DNA of 64,000 nt from Paenarthrobacter sp. GOM3 (GCF_018215265.2 NZ_CP136562.1:2728001-2792000); one strand, 5' to 3'; counted from the stretch's first letter, positions 8,383-16,445 are shown. The notes: generated by a model from the sequence alone, not told the origin. Numbers and translations: made by a program.

Positions 8383-9690
8383 CTAGGCAGGCTTGGCGGC
8401 CAGCATGCGCTCCAAGGCAACTTTGGCGTTGTCCTGTACGGCGTCGTCCACTGTGATGCGGTTGACGATGCGTCCTTCGACGAGTTCCTCCAGCACCCAG
8501 GCGAGGTAGCCGGGGTGGATGCGGTACATGGTGGAGCACGGGCAAATGACGGGGTCGAGGCAGAAGATGGTGTGCTGCGGGTTTTCCGCGGCAAGCCTGT
8601 TGACCATGTTGATTTCGGTGCCGATGGCGAACGTCGTGGGTTCGGTGGCGGCGGCTATGGCCTTCTTGATGAAGTCGGTGGACCCTGCGGAGTCAGCTGC
8701 GTCCACTACCTCCATGGGGCATTCGGGGTGCACGATCACGTTGACGCCCGGGAAGTCCTGGCGGGCTTTTTCGATCTGGCCGACGTTGAACCGCTTGTGC
8801 ACCGAGCAGAAACCGTGCCAGAGGATCACCCGGGAATCGAGCAGCGCCTGCTCATCGTTGCCGCCGAGTTCCTTGCGGGGGTTCCACATGGGCATCTGCT
8901 CCAGCGGGACGCCAAGGGCTTTGGCCGTGTTGCGCCCGAGGTGCTGATCGGGGAAGAAGAGGACGCGCTGTCCCCGTTCGAAAGCCCACTCCAGGACCAC
9001 TTTGGCGTTGGAGGACGTGCAGACGATGCCGCCGTTCCGGCCGCAGAAGGCCTTGAGCGCAGCAGAGGAATTCATGTAGGTGACGGGGATGACCGGTACC
9101 CGGCCCTCAGCGCCCGGCTCCGTGCCGAAGATTTCCTCCAACTGCTCCCAGCATTCCTCCACAGAGTCCTCATCTGCCATGTCAGCCATGGAACAGCCGG
9201 CGGCGAGGTTGGGCAGGATGACAGCCTGCGCGGGCGTGGAGAGGATGTCCGCAGTCTCGGCCATGAAGTGGACACCGCAGAAGATGATGGCTTCGGCGTC
9301 GGGCTTGGTCAGCGCGGCGTTGGCCAACTGGAAGGAGTCGCCCACAAAGTCCGCGTACTGGATGACTTCGTCGCGCTGGTAGAAGTGGCCCAGGATGACG
9401 GCACGGTCCCCGAGCGTCGCCTTGGCGGCCCGGATGCGGGCGTCGAGTTCGGCGTCGGAAGCTTTTTTGTACTCTTCCGGCAGCTGGCCTTGGCGCGGTG
9501 TGGCCTTGGGCGCAACATCGCTGCTGGAGGCACCAGGGCCATAAGCGGGCTCGCCGGCCAGGGCCTCGGCAAGGTCGTATTCCCATGGGCCCCTGGCCAA
9601 GGCCGGGCTGCACGTGGACCCTGCGCGGGAGAGGCCCTTCTCGGCTTCTTCGCGAGTGATCAGCTGGACGGCAGTGTTGACGCTGCTCAT
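8383..9690 (-). CDS. nadA: Quinolinate synthase
   Basis: 435 residues. It condenses iminoaspartate with dihydroxyacetone phosphate to quinolinate using a [4Fe-4S] cluster. The expected three cluster cysteines are in NLAAGCSMADM (about 166), the CTSSNAK/AFCG region (about 215-225) and DPVICPCSTM (about 390). AVILGHFYQRDEV and FVGDSFQLA are family signatures. The first ~80 residues are an actinobacterial-type extension without recognised motif. Its ATG overlaps the stop of nrtR (ATGA-type overlap), so regulator and enzyme are translationally coupled. Confidence 0.93.
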   Translation of the reverse strand: MSSVNTAVQLITREEAEKGLSRAGSTCSPALARGPWEYDLAEALAGEPAYGPGASSSDVAPKATPRQGQLPEEYKKASDAELDARIRAAKATLGDRAVILGHFYQRDEVIQYADFVGDSFQLANAALTKPDAEAIIFCGVHFMAETADILSTPAQAVILPNLAAGCSMADMADEDSVEECWEQLEEIFGTEPGAEGRVPVIPVTYMNSSAALKAFCGRNGGIVCTSSNAKVVLEWAFERGQRVLFFPDQHLGRNTAKALGVPLEQMPMWNPRKELGGNDEQALLDSRVILWHGFCSVHKRFNVGQIEKARQDFPGVNVIVHPECPMEVVDAADSAGSTDFIKKAIAAATEPTTFAIGTEINMVNRLAAENPQHTIFCLDPVICPCSTMYRIHPGYLAWVLEELVEGRIVNRITVDDAVQDNAKVALERMLAAKPA

Positions 9691-10397
9691 GGTGTACTCC
9701 TGTTATCTGGCCCGAGGCCGGGCGTGCCGGTGAAGCGGTAGAGGCGTGGCGGACGGTGTTTTCCGCCTTGCAGGTATTCACCGGTTTCTTCGATTTCCGG
9801 TGTGGCTTTGATGTGTCGGCGGAAGTTCGCGGGATCGAGCTGGCGGTCCAGCACTGCTTCGTAGACTTCCCGGACCTGGGCGAGGGTGAAGAACTCCCCC
9901 AGCAGGTGGTAGGCAATGGACCCGTAAGCCATCTTGTTGCGCAGCCGCCACAGGGCGTAGTCGACGATGGTGTTGTGGTCGAACGCCAACTCGCCGAGTT
10001 TGTCCGCGCGGAACCACCGCACATTCTCAGATTCGTCCGCGAGCGCAGCCTCAGTGGGTTGCACCAGCGCCCAGTACACGATGGACACGACGCGCTGGGT
10101 GGGTGATCGATGGAGGCCGCCAAAAGCATAGAGCTGCTCAAGGTAGTGCGGGGTAAGCCCCGTGGTGTCCCGCAGGTTCCGGGAGGCCGCGTCCTGCAGG
10201 GACTCGTCATGTGCCAGCGGGCCGCCGGGCAACGCCCACATGTCCCGGTACGGTTCACGGATTCTGCGGACGAGCGGCAGCCACAGCGTGGGGCGGCCGG
10301 ATGTTTCGCTGGGGCGCAAAGCGAAAATCACCGTCGAGATAGCCAACGACGGCGGTGCGAGCCGCCGTTCGGCCACATTGGCTGAGCTGGTGTTCAC
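9687..10397 (-). CDS. nrtR: NrtR/NdnR-type Nudix-related repressor of NAD synthesis
   Basis: 236 residues from GTG 10397. Residues ~20-150 form a Nudix fold (WALPGGPLAHDESLQDAASRNLRDTTGL). Its Nudix box keeps the G, first E, R and final G, but the catalytic REUXEE is RNLRDT, so hydrolysis is probably lost. The C-terminal ~80 residues (YHLLGEFFTLAQVREVYEAVLDRQLDPANFRRHI) are the winged helix of NrtR/NdnR regulators, which leave DNA on binding ADP-ribose or act with NAD. It is first in the nad operon, behind a palindrome at 10441-10469. GTG 10397 has a GAGGTG Shine-Dalgarno; GTG 10406, nine bases upstream, is the alternative start. Confidence 0.87.
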   Translation of the reverse strand: MNTSSANVAERRLAPPSLAISTVIFALRPSETSGRPTLWLPLVRRIREPYRDMWALPGGPLAHDESLQDAASRNLRDTTGLTPHYLEQLYAFGGLHRSPTQRVVSIVYWALVQPTEAALADESENVRWFRADKLGELAFDHNTIVDYALWRLRNKMAYGSIAYHLLGEFFTLAQVREVYEAVLDRQLDPANFRRHIKATPEIEETGEYLQGGKHRPPRLYRFTGTPGLGPDNRSTP

Positions 10398-10440
10398 GGC
10401 GTTCACCTCGCTTCGTCGCCGTTACGATCCTGAGTGGATC

Positions 10441-10469
10441 TTAGTTAAAGTCATATTGACTAGAACTAA
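10441..10469. promoter_or_regulatory. Candidate NrtR/NdnR operator of the nad operon
   Basis: A 29-base imperfect palindrome about the base at 10455. Outer arms ttagtt/aactaa and inner arms agtca/tgact match; 11 of 14 positions per half are symmetric. It is AT-rich in a GC-rich context, lies about 45 bases upstream of the nrtR start and probably overlaps the core promoter. The regulator it would bind is the first gene of the operon. Confidence 0.65.
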
Positions 10470-10507
10470 TGGTACGACTCAATCGGCATCCCGCAAAATG
10501 CTTTACG

Positions 10508-10981
10508 TCACACGGACTTCGCCGCCGCCTCCATCAGTGGAAGGGTCCGGCCTTGGATGTGGCTGTTCAGGACAATCACCGAGGAACACCGCACCACGGA
10601 CTTGGTGGCGATCATGGCGTCCAGCACCCTCTGCATGTCCGGGTTGGACCGCGCTGCGATACGGACCATAAGGTCCGAGTTCCCAGTGACCGTGTGGACT
10701 TCGATGATCTCCGGAATCGCCCCCAGGCTTTCGATGATCGCGTCATGCCCGATTTCCTGCGTGATGGTCACGGAACAGAAAGCCACCACCGGGAACCCGA
10801 AGTTGGCCGGATCCGGCTGTGGCACCCAGGATCCTATGACCCCGTTTTCGATCATTCGGTCGATCCGCGACTGCACCGTAGCCCTGGCGACCTTCAGCAC
10901 GCGCGAGGCCTCCAACACCGAAGATCGCGGCGAATCGGTGAAGAAACGTACAATTTTTGCATCAAGCGCATCGACCAGCAT
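10508..10981 (-). CDS. Lrp/AsnC family transcriptional regulator
   Basis: 157 residues. An N-terminal helix-turn-helix (LDAKIVRFFTDSPRSSVLEASRVLKVARATVQSRIDRM, read in pieces around residues 6-43) precedes a RAM-type ligand-binding domain (about 65-145) with VVAFCSVTI, IPEIIEVHTVTGNSDLMVRI and a C-terminal strand. Lrp regulators respond to amino acids or 2-oxo acids. It is divergent from an amino-acid permease and lies next to a 2-oxoacid dehydrogenase operon, resembling BkdR-type control of branched-chain amino-acid catabolism; this is inference from position. ATG 10981 has GGGGACAGGA upstream. Confidence 0.88.
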   Translation of the reverse strand: MLVDALDAKIVRFFTDSPRSSVLEASRVLKVARATVQSRIDRMIENGVIGSWVPQPDPANFGFPVVAFCSVTITQEIGHDAIIESLGAIPEIIEVHTVTGNSDLMVRIAARSNPDMQRVLDAMIATKSVVRCSSVIVLNSHIQGRTLPLMEAAAKSV

Positions 10982-11155
10982 CAAAGTTCCTGTCCCCGGG
11001 GATCCATACCCATCACATCGCCACAGCAAAAAGTGATGTATCTTACAAACTGCGAGAATTATTCCACGGCTCTTGCTGCGTCGTCGACGCCCGCGTGCCA
11101 AGCCTATGAAGCCGGCACGCCAAACCAGCATGAAATCCATAGAAGGTAGACACGT
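10982..11155. promoter_or_regulatory. Divergent intergenic region, Lrp gene / permease
   Basis: 174 bases of AT-richer DNA between the two start codons. It should hold both promoters and Lrp sites. No clear palindrome or -10/-35 pair could be assigned by eye. Confidence 0.4.
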
Positions 11156-12538
11156 ATGACAACGAAGTCCATCGCGGCTCCTGCACCAACGGCCGGCCTC
11201 GGCCACTCACTCAAACCGCGCCAGCTGACCATGATGGGATTGGGCAGCGCAATCGGCGCGGGCCTCTTCCTCGGATCAGGGGCGGGCGTCCAGGCCGCCG
11301 GCCCGGCTGTCCTGATCTCGTATCTTGTTGCAGGAACATTGATCATCCTCGTCATGTGGGCGCTGGGTGAAATGGCAGCCGCCAACCCCAACAGCGGGGC
11401 ATTCTCGGTCTACGCCGAAAAGGCCCTCGGCAAAACGGCCGGCGGCACCATCGGCTGGCTCTGGTGGCTCCAACTCGTGGTGGTCATCGCCGCTGAAGCC
11501 CTCGGCGCGGCAGGGTTGCTGTTTTCCGTCTGGCCGGTCATCCCGGTGTGGGTCCTGGCCCTGGTCTTCATGGTGGTCTTCACCGGGATCAACCTCGTAG
11601 GCGTCCGCAACTTTGGCGAGTTCGAATTCTGGTTCGCCATCCTCAAGGTGGCCGCAATCGTGATTTTCCTGCTGATCGGCGCTGCACTGCTCTTTGGCTG
11701 GCTGCCGAACGTTACCTCGCCAGGCCTCTCGGCCTTCGGGGATTTCGCTCCCCATGGAATTGGTGGCATCGCCGCCGCACTGTTCGTGGTGATCTTCGCC
11801 TTCGGTGGAACTGAGATCGTCAGCGTCGCCGCTGCGGAAACCGAAAACCCCGCCCACAGTGTAGGCAAGGCGATCCGTACAGTGGTGTGGCGCATCCTTG
11901 TTTTCTACATCGGTTCGGTCTTCGTCATCGCAGCCGTGCTTCCCGTGGGCTCCGAGGGATTGAAGTCCCCGTTCGCCGGAGTGCTGGATCTGGCGGGAAT
12001 TCCCGGCGCCGGCGCAGCCATCACCCTGGTAGCCGTTGTCGCACTGCTGTCCGCACTGAACGCCAACCTGTACGGCGCCTCGCGGATGATCTTCTCCCTC
12101 TCCGAGCGCGGGGAAGCCCCCCGGATCCTCTCCCGCCTGAGCGCCTCCAAGGTTCCGGTTGCCGCCGTCGGCGTTTCCGTTGCCTTCGGCTTCATCGCCA
12201 CCATCCTGGAACTGCTGTTCCCCGACAAGATCCTGCCCGCACTGTTGAACCTCGTAGGTTCCACGTGCCTGGTGGTCTGGGGTACGGCGCTGGTGTCCCA
12301 GTTCATCCTGCGCCGCAGGGCGGACCGGGAAGGGACCGAGCTGCCGCTGCGGATGAAAGGCTTCCCCTACCTCACCATCGTTGGCCTGGTCCTGCTGGGC
12401 GTCATCCTCGTGGTGGGCTTCGCCAACCCGGAAAGCGCCGGTCAGTTGGTGGGCACCTTCCTGCTGATCCTCGCGATCGCAGCCGGCTGCTTCGTCAACG
12501 CCAAGGCAAAAGCCACCAAGGCGGCAGCGCGGGGCTAA
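11156..12538 (+). CDS. Amino-acid permease, APC superfamily (AAT type)
   Basis: 460 residues, about 12 membrane helices. The N-terminal LKPRQLTMMGLGSAIGAGLFLGSG is the classic first-helix signature of the amino-acid transporter family (AroP, GabP, CycA, ProY). GEMAAANPNSGAFSVYAEKALG and FGGTEIVSVAAAETENPAHSVGKAIRTV are further family blocks. It imports an amino acid by proton symport; the exact substrate is not readable. Divergent from the Lrp regulator, and a hairpin terminator (12561-12598) separates it from the dehydrogenase operon, so the two are probably transcribed separately. Confidence 0.88.
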   Translation: MTTKSIAAPAPTAGLGHSLKPRQLTMMGLGSAIGAGLFLGSGAGVQAAGPAVLISYLVAGTLIILVMWALGEMAAANPNSGAFSVYAEKALGKTAGGTIGWLWWLQLVVVIAAEALGAAGLLFSVWPVIPVWVLALVFMVVFTGINLVGVRNFGEFEFWFAILKVAAIVIFLLIGAALLFGWLPNVTSPGLSAFGDFAPHGIGGIAAALFVVIFAFGGTEIVSVAAAETENPAHSVGKAIRTVVWRILVFYIGSVFVIAAVLPVGSEGLKSPFAGVLDLAGIPGAGAAITLVAVVALLSALNANLYGASRMIFSLSERGEAPRILSRLSASKVPVAAVGVSVAFGFIATILELLFPDKILPALLNLVGSTCLVVWGTALVSQFILRRRADREGTELPLRMKGFPYLTIVGLVLLGVILVVGFANPESAGQLVGTFLLILAIAAGCFVNAKAKATKAAARG

Positions 12539-12560
12539 CAGCCTCCTGCTAACCCGCAAC

Positions 12561-12598
12561 CAGAAGCCCTGCACAGTTTGTACTGCGCAGGGCTTCTG
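12561..12598 (+). terminator. Hairpin terminator after the amino-acid permease
   Basis: The 12-bp arms cagaagccctgc (12561-12572) and gcagggcttctg (12587-12598) are exact complements. No clear U-tract follows. Confidence 0.65.
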
Positions 12599-12660
12599 TG
12601 TGTGCCCAAATTGTACAAAGTGTTCCGTTTGAAGTGAGCTGATTGCGCACAGCCAAGTCT

Positions 12661-12676
12661 GGTGACTAGGGTCACA
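12661..12676. promoter_or_regulatory. CRP/GlxR-like palindrome on the dehydrogenase promoter
   Basis: ggtgactagggtcaca contains GTGA-N6-TCAC, the core of CRP/GlxR sites (consensus TGTGA-N6-TCACA). It is centred on the -10 hexamer at 12667-12672, so a bound protein would block transcription of the dehydrogenase operon. Confidence 0.45.
12667..12672 (+). promoter_or_regulatory. -10 element, leaderless type, for the E1 alpha gene
   Basis: TAGGGT, seven bases, then ATG 12680. It supports this start over GTG 12662. Confidence 0.5.
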
Positions 12677-12679
12677 GCC

Positions 12680-13726
12680 ATGACTATCAAAGCTGTGCAG
12701 GGAGCCGTCGATGATGACGCGGCCCCGCTCACCCATGATCAACTCCGTGAGCTGTACACCCTGATGGCAGCAGTCCGTCACCTGGACACTGCCGCCGTCG
12801 CCTGGCAGCGGCAGGGCATCATTCCCGGCTACGCCCCCGAACTTGGCCAAGAGGCCGCACAGGTGGGCAGCGGCTACGCCGTGGACCGCACCCGCGACTT
12901 CGTCTTTCCCACCTACCGTGAAATGGGCGTTGCCCGTGCCATGGGCCTGGACATGGTCGGTTACATGTCCACGCACAAGGCAACCTGGCACGGCGGCATG
13001 TACAACCCGCTTGAATCCAGGTTCGCACCCATCCAGGCAGTGGTTGCGGGCTCTGTCCTGCACGCCGTCGGATGGGCCCATGGCCAGACCCTCGGCGGAG
13101 CACAGGACACGGGCGTTGCCATGACGTACTTCGGTGACGGCGCTTCGTCCCAGGGTGACGTCCACGAAGCCATGAACTTCGCAGCCGTCATGAAAGCCCC
13201 AGTGGTGTTCTTCGTCCAAAACAACGGCTGGGCCATCTCCGTTCCGACGGAGCGGCAGGTTGCCGGCGGCTCCGTGGCCGCGCGCGCTGCCGGCTACGGC
13301 ATCCCGTCCCTTCAAGTGGACGGCAACGACGTCGTTGCCGTCTACGAAGCCACGCGTTCCGCTTTCGCACATTGCCGTGCCGGCAACGGCCCCGTGGTGA
13401 TCGAAGCCATGACCTACCGCCGCGGCCCACACTCCACCGCCGACGATCCCGGCAGGTACCGCACCCTGGACGAGGAACGGCTCGGAGCGGGCGAAGATCC
13501 GCTGGAACGCTTCAAACAGCGCCTGCTCGCGGACGGGGTGGCCGATGAGGCCTTCTTCGCCGAGGCACAGCGCAAGGCTGAGGAAGAAGAGGAATCCATC
13601 CGGGCCGGGATCGCAGACCTCGGCCCACGGCCGGGCGCCGAAATGTTCAGCCTGGTCTTCCAGGAACCAACACCCGCCCTCCAGTCCCAGGCCACCGAGT
13701 GGCGCAAGGAGTCCGAACATGCCTGA
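12680..13726 (+). CDS. 2-oxoacid/acetoin-type dehydrogenase E1 component, alpha subunit
   Basis: 348 residues. The thiamine-diphosphate motif GDGASSQGDVHEAMNF...VVFFVQNN (about 154-184) is complete, with the phosphorylation-loop region TYRRGPHSTADDPGRYR (about 245-261). The enzyme decarboxylates a 2-oxo acid (or cleaves acetoin) and passes the acyl group to a lipoyl domain. It heads a four-gene operon: E1 alpha, E1 beta, a free lipoyl domain and an alpha/beta hydrolase. Branched-chain 2-oxo acid, pyruvate and acetoin enzymes share these motifs; the Lrp and permease neighbours suggest amino-acid-derived substrates, the hydrolase suggests an acetoin-like system. Confidence 0.88.
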   Translation: MTIKAVQGAVDDDAAPLTHDQLRELYTLMAAVRHLDTAAVAWQRQGIIPGYAPELGQEAAQVGSGYAVDRTRDFVFPTYREMGVARAMGLDMVGYMSTHKATWHGGMYNPLESRFAPIQAVVAGSVLHAVGWAHGQTLGGAQDTGVAMTYFGDGASSQGDVHEAMNFAAVMKAPVVFFVQNNGWAISVPTERQVAGGSVAARAAGYGIPSLQVDGNDVVAVYEATRSAFAHCRAGNGPVVIEAMTYRRGPHSTADDPGRYRTLDEERLGAGEDPLERFKQRLLADGVADEAFFAEAQRKAEEEEESIRAGIADLGPRPGAEMFSLVFQEPTPALQSQATEWRKESEHA

Positions 13727-14789
13727 GACCACCACCGCAGAGCCCACCGCAACTGCCGCCGTCGGCATCCAACAGCTTTCCATGCAGCAGGCCCTCAACC
13801 GGGCCCTCGACGAAATCCTCGCCGACCATCCCAAGACCGTGATCTTTGGAGAGGACTGCGGTCAGCTGGGCGGAGTCTTCCGCATCACCGACGGCCTCCA
13901 GGCCAAGCACGGCGAGGGCCGCGTCTTCGACACCCCCCTTGCCGAGTCGGGCATCCTCGGCATGTCGGTTGGCCTGGCCATGGCCGGTTTCCACCCCATC
14001 CCCGAGGTCCAGTTTGACGGTTTCGCTTACCCGGCGATCAACCAGATCGTCTGCCAGATCGCCCGGATGAACTACCGGAGCCGGGGCACCCTGCCCATGC
14101 CGATCACGCTGCGCGTCCCCAGCTTTGGTGGCATCCGTGCCCCTGAACACCACGGCGAAAGCCTTGAAGCACTGTTCGCCCACGTGCCCGGCCTGAAAGT
14201 GGTCTCGCCGTCGAACCCCCACGACGCCTACCACCTCCTCAAGTACGCTGCTACCCGGCCGGATCCCGTCATCTTCATGGAGCCAAAGTCCCGATACTGG
14301 CAAAAGGGACCGGTGGACGTCGCGTCCGCGGACGCCAACACGGCAGCGCACGACGGCGGAACGGACGACGCCGGCAGCCTCACCGGTGCCCGGGTGGCCA
14401 GGGAAGGCCGGCACCTGACGCTGGTGGCGTGGGGCGCCATGGTCTCCCGTTGCCTCCAGGTGGCTGAACTGGCAGCCGAGGATGGTATCGACATCGAAGT
14501 CCTGGACCTGCGCTGGCTCAAACCCATCGATGCCGAAGCCCTGGCGACATCCGTGGGAAAGACGCGGCGCGCCGTCGTCGTCCATGAAGCGCCGCTCACC
14601 TCCGGCCTCGGCGCCGAAGTTGCGCAGCTGATCACCCAGAGCTGTTTCGCAACGCTCAAGGCACCGGTGGAGCGTGTGACCGGCTTCGACGTCCCTTACC
14701 CCTCCGGGGACCTGGAGGACGAATACATCCCCAACATCGATCGCATCCTCTTTGGGATCCAACGCGTACTGGAGTACCGCCGTGGCTGA
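13719..14789 (+). CDS. 2-oxoacid/acetoin-type dehydrogenase E1 component, beta subunit
   Basis: 356 residues with the transketolase-like pyrimidine-binding domain (residues ~18-195; VIFGEDCG, GRVFDTPLAESGILGMSVGLAMAGFHP) and C-terminal transketolase domain (about 215-345; LTLVAWGAMVSRC, DLRWLKPIDAE, VVVHEAPLTSGLGAEVA). It pairs with the alpha subunit as an alpha2beta2 E1. It overlaps E1 alpha by 8 bases and has AAGGAG 7 bases before ATG 13719, so it is coupled. A 15-residue N-terminal Thr/Ala-rich extension precedes the first motif. Confidence 0.9.
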   Translation: MPETTTAEPTATAAVGIQQLSMQQALNRALDEILADHPKTVIFGEDCGQLGGVFRITDGLQAKHGEGRVFDTPLAESGILGMSVGLAMAGFHPIPEVQFDGFAYPAINQIVCQIARMNYRSRGTLPMPITLRVPSFGGIRAPEHHGESLEALFAHVPGLKVVSPSNPHDAYHLLKYAATRPDPVIFMEPKSRYWQKGPVDVASADANTAAHDGGTDDAGSLTGARVAREGRHLTLVAWGAMVSRCLQVAELAAEDGIDIEVLDLRWLKPIDAEALATSVGKTRRAVVVHEAPLTSGLGAEVAQLITQSCFATLKAPVERVTGFDVPYPSGDLEDEYIPNIDRILFGIQRVLEYRRG

Positions 14790-15111
14790 AATTTCCTTCC
14801 CGCTCCCCGATCTGGGTGAGGGCCTCATCGAAGCAACGGTACTGGAGTGGCTGGTGGAACCCGGCCAACAGGTGGAACGCAACCAAGCGATCGTCGAGCT
14901 CGAAACCAGCAAGTCAGCCCTCGAATTGCCCAGCCCGCAGGCAGGTAAAGTGGTGCGTATTCACGGGGCGCCCGGTGAGACCATCAACGTCGGCGAACCG
15001 CTGATCGTGTTCGAGGTTCCGGATGACACCGCCGGTATCGTGGGCACTGTTCCGAAGGACGAAGCACCCAAGCGCCGGGTCCGCCTGAGCGCCGTACTCG
15101 ATGAGGACTGA
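14782..15111 (+). CDS. Stand-alone lipoyl-domain protein (E2-like carrier)
   Basis: Only 109 residues. FPLPDLGEGLIEATVLEWLVEPGQQVERNQAIVELETSKSALELPSPQAG is a complete lipoyl domain; the lipoylated Lys is in ETSKSALE (about residue 44). No peripheral-subunit-binding domain and no E2 catalytic domain follow, and none is visible in other frames. It could be a mobile acyl carrier between E1 and another transferase. GTG 14782 overlaps the end of E1 beta and has GGAG 7 bases upstream. A frameshifted full E2 was considered and rejected because the downstream DNA codes for an intact hydrolase. Confidence 0.88.
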   Translation: MAEISFPLPDLGEGLIEATVLEWLVEPGQQVERNQAIVELETSKSALELPSPQAGKVVRIHGAPGETINVGEPLIVFEVPDDTAGIVGTVPKDEAPKRRVRLSAVLDED

Positions 15112-15115
15112 CACC

Positions 15116-15943
15116 ATGACCGGCAGGCACACCGTGGAACACAGCAGGCACACCGTGGAGGGCACGGACCCCGGACTGTTCGTGGAAGTCCATGAACCAG
15201 CTGCCGATGCCGGGCTACGGCCCGTGCTGCTGATCCACGGGTTCTCCTCGTCCAGCAAGCTGAACTGGGTAGACAGCGGCTGGGTTTCCACCCTCCAGGA
15301 TGCCGGACGCAGGGCGATCACCGTTGACCTTCCCGGCCACGGCCGAAGCCACTCCCCCGAGGACCTGGACTCGTACACGCCCAGCCGCATCCGCGCGGAC
15401 CTTCTCCAGATAGTCACCGACGTCGGCGCCCGGCCGCTGCGCGACGGCGACCCATCCACGGGGCTGGACATCATCGGTTATTCGCTGGGATCCCGGCTGG
15501 CGTGGGAGTTCGGCGCGACCCAGCCGGACCTGGTCCACCGGATCGTGCTGGGTGGGCCCAGTTCGGCCGATCCTTTGGCCGCGTTCGACCTCGCGGCCGC
15601 GCAGCGGCACTTGGCCGACGGCACGCCCATCGCGGACGAATCGACGGCCGGTCTGCTGAAGATGGCGCAAATGCTGCCGAGCAACAACCTGTTCGCACTG
15701 CTCTCACTCATCGAGGCCATCAAGGGGGAACCGTTCGATCCCGCCGAGGCGGCGCCGCATATGCCCCTCCTCCTGGTTGCCGGCGAGAAGGACGAACGTG
15801 CTGCGACGATGCCTGAACTGGCCTCCATTGCGGGCAAGCACGGGGGCATGGTTGAGAGCCTGGTGATTCCGGGGCGGACGCACACGAACGTGGTGACAAG
15901 CCGGGCCTTCAAGGAAGCTGCGCTCGAATTCCTGGGCGTGTAG
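15116..15943 (+). CDS. Alpha/beta-fold hydrolase in the dehydrogenase operon
   Basis: 275 residues. Oxyanion-hole region LLIHGFSSSS (about 39), DLPGHGRS (about 72), nucleophile elbow GYSLGS (Ser about 122), acid in AGEKDERA (about 222) and His in GRTHTNV (about 254) form a complete catalytic triad. In the AcoC type of E2 from proteobacterial acetoin dehydrogenases, a lipoyl domain is fused to an alpha/beta-hydrolase fold; here the two parts are adjacent separate genes. ATG 15116 has GAGGA 8 bases upstream; ATG 15101, in the same frame, is an alternative. It contains a short direct repeat (aggcacaccgtgga twice) near its start. Confidence 0.82.
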   Translation: MTGRHTVEHSRHTVEGTDPGLFVEVHEPAADAGLRPVLLIHGFSSSSKLNWVDSGWVSTLQDAGRRAITVDLPGHGRSHSPEDLDSYTPSRIRADLLQIVTDVGARPLRDGDPSTGLDIIGYSLGSRLAWEFGATQPDLVHRIVLGGPSSADPLAAFDLAAAQRHLADGTPIADESTAGLLKMAQMLPSNNLFALLSLIEAIKGEPFDPAEAAPHMPLLLVAGEKDERAATMPELASIAGKHGGMVESLVIPGRTHTNVVTSRAFKEAALEFLGV

Positions 15944-15985
15944 GGCCCACGCCCCCTTGCAGGCGGCTGGTGCTGCTGGCTGAGG

Positions 15986-16399
15986 TCAGCGGGCCAGCCG
16001 CTCTGCATTAAGGCTCATGCGCTCCAAGACGCTCAAGGCCATGGCGTACTCGTCGATGCCGATGCCCATGGACAAATCCTGGCGGGCGTTTTCCACGAGC
16101 CGTTGGGCTTCGTGGTACGTTTCCCGGCCCCGCTCGCTGAGCGTCAGCCGGTCATCGATCATGGTAATCAATCCGCGGCCCACCAAGGCCGCCAGCTCCC
16201 GCTCACGCAAACGGGTATCGCCGCCCCACAGGGGTTGCAGGGTTTCCTCCAATTGATCAGGAAGCATGGCGCCCCCTGAGAGGGTTCCCAAGGTATGCCA
16301 CTGACGCCTGCTGAGTTTGATCCGCGCCAACGTCCTGTCCAACTGGACGTCCAACGCAGCGTCGAGCCTCTTGATCCAGTATCCGATGGGCTTGTTCAC
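15986..16399 (-). CDS. MarR-like winged-helix regulator
   Basis: 137 residues. NKPIGYWIKRLDAALDVQLDRTLARIKLSRRQWHTLGTL at the N-terminus and the wing/recognition part (ALVGRGLITMIDDRLTLSERGRE, about 90-112) match MarR-type winged helices; the last 25 residues form a dimerisation helix. Some of the central helices look divergent. Start GTG 16399 precedes MNKPIGYW. It lies convergent to the alpha/beta hydrolase gene and divergent from the phosphoribosyltransferase gene, which it may regulate. No ligand can be inferred. Confidence 0.75.
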   Translation of the reverse strand: MNKPIGYWIKRLDAALDVQLDRTLARIKLSRRQWHTLGTLSGGAMLPDQLEETLQPLWGGDTRLRERELAALVGRGLITMIDDRLTLSERGRETYHEAQRLVENARQDLSMGIGIDEYAMALSVLERMSLNAERLAR

Positions 16400-16445
16400 A
16401 AGGCCATGCTTTCAGTGGAGGCGTCCCCCGGCAAGGCATGGACGG

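Noticed and set aside
9687..10397. Active Nudix hydrolase
   Set aside because: The catalytic REUXEE is degenerate (RNLRDT) and a C-terminal winged helix is present, so a regulator is the better call.
11276..13834. 852-codon minus-strand open frame
   Set aside because: It lies antisense to the amino-acid permease and E1 alpha genes, whose families and motifs are clear. The translation is Gly/His/Asp-rich without any family motif, as expected from GC-rich codon shadows.
14782..15943. Frameshifted or truncated full-length E2 acyltransferase
   Set aside because: The region after the lipoyl domain encodes a hydrolase with a complete catalytic triad and its own Shine-Dalgarno. No E2 catalytic or subunit-binding motif appears in any frame.
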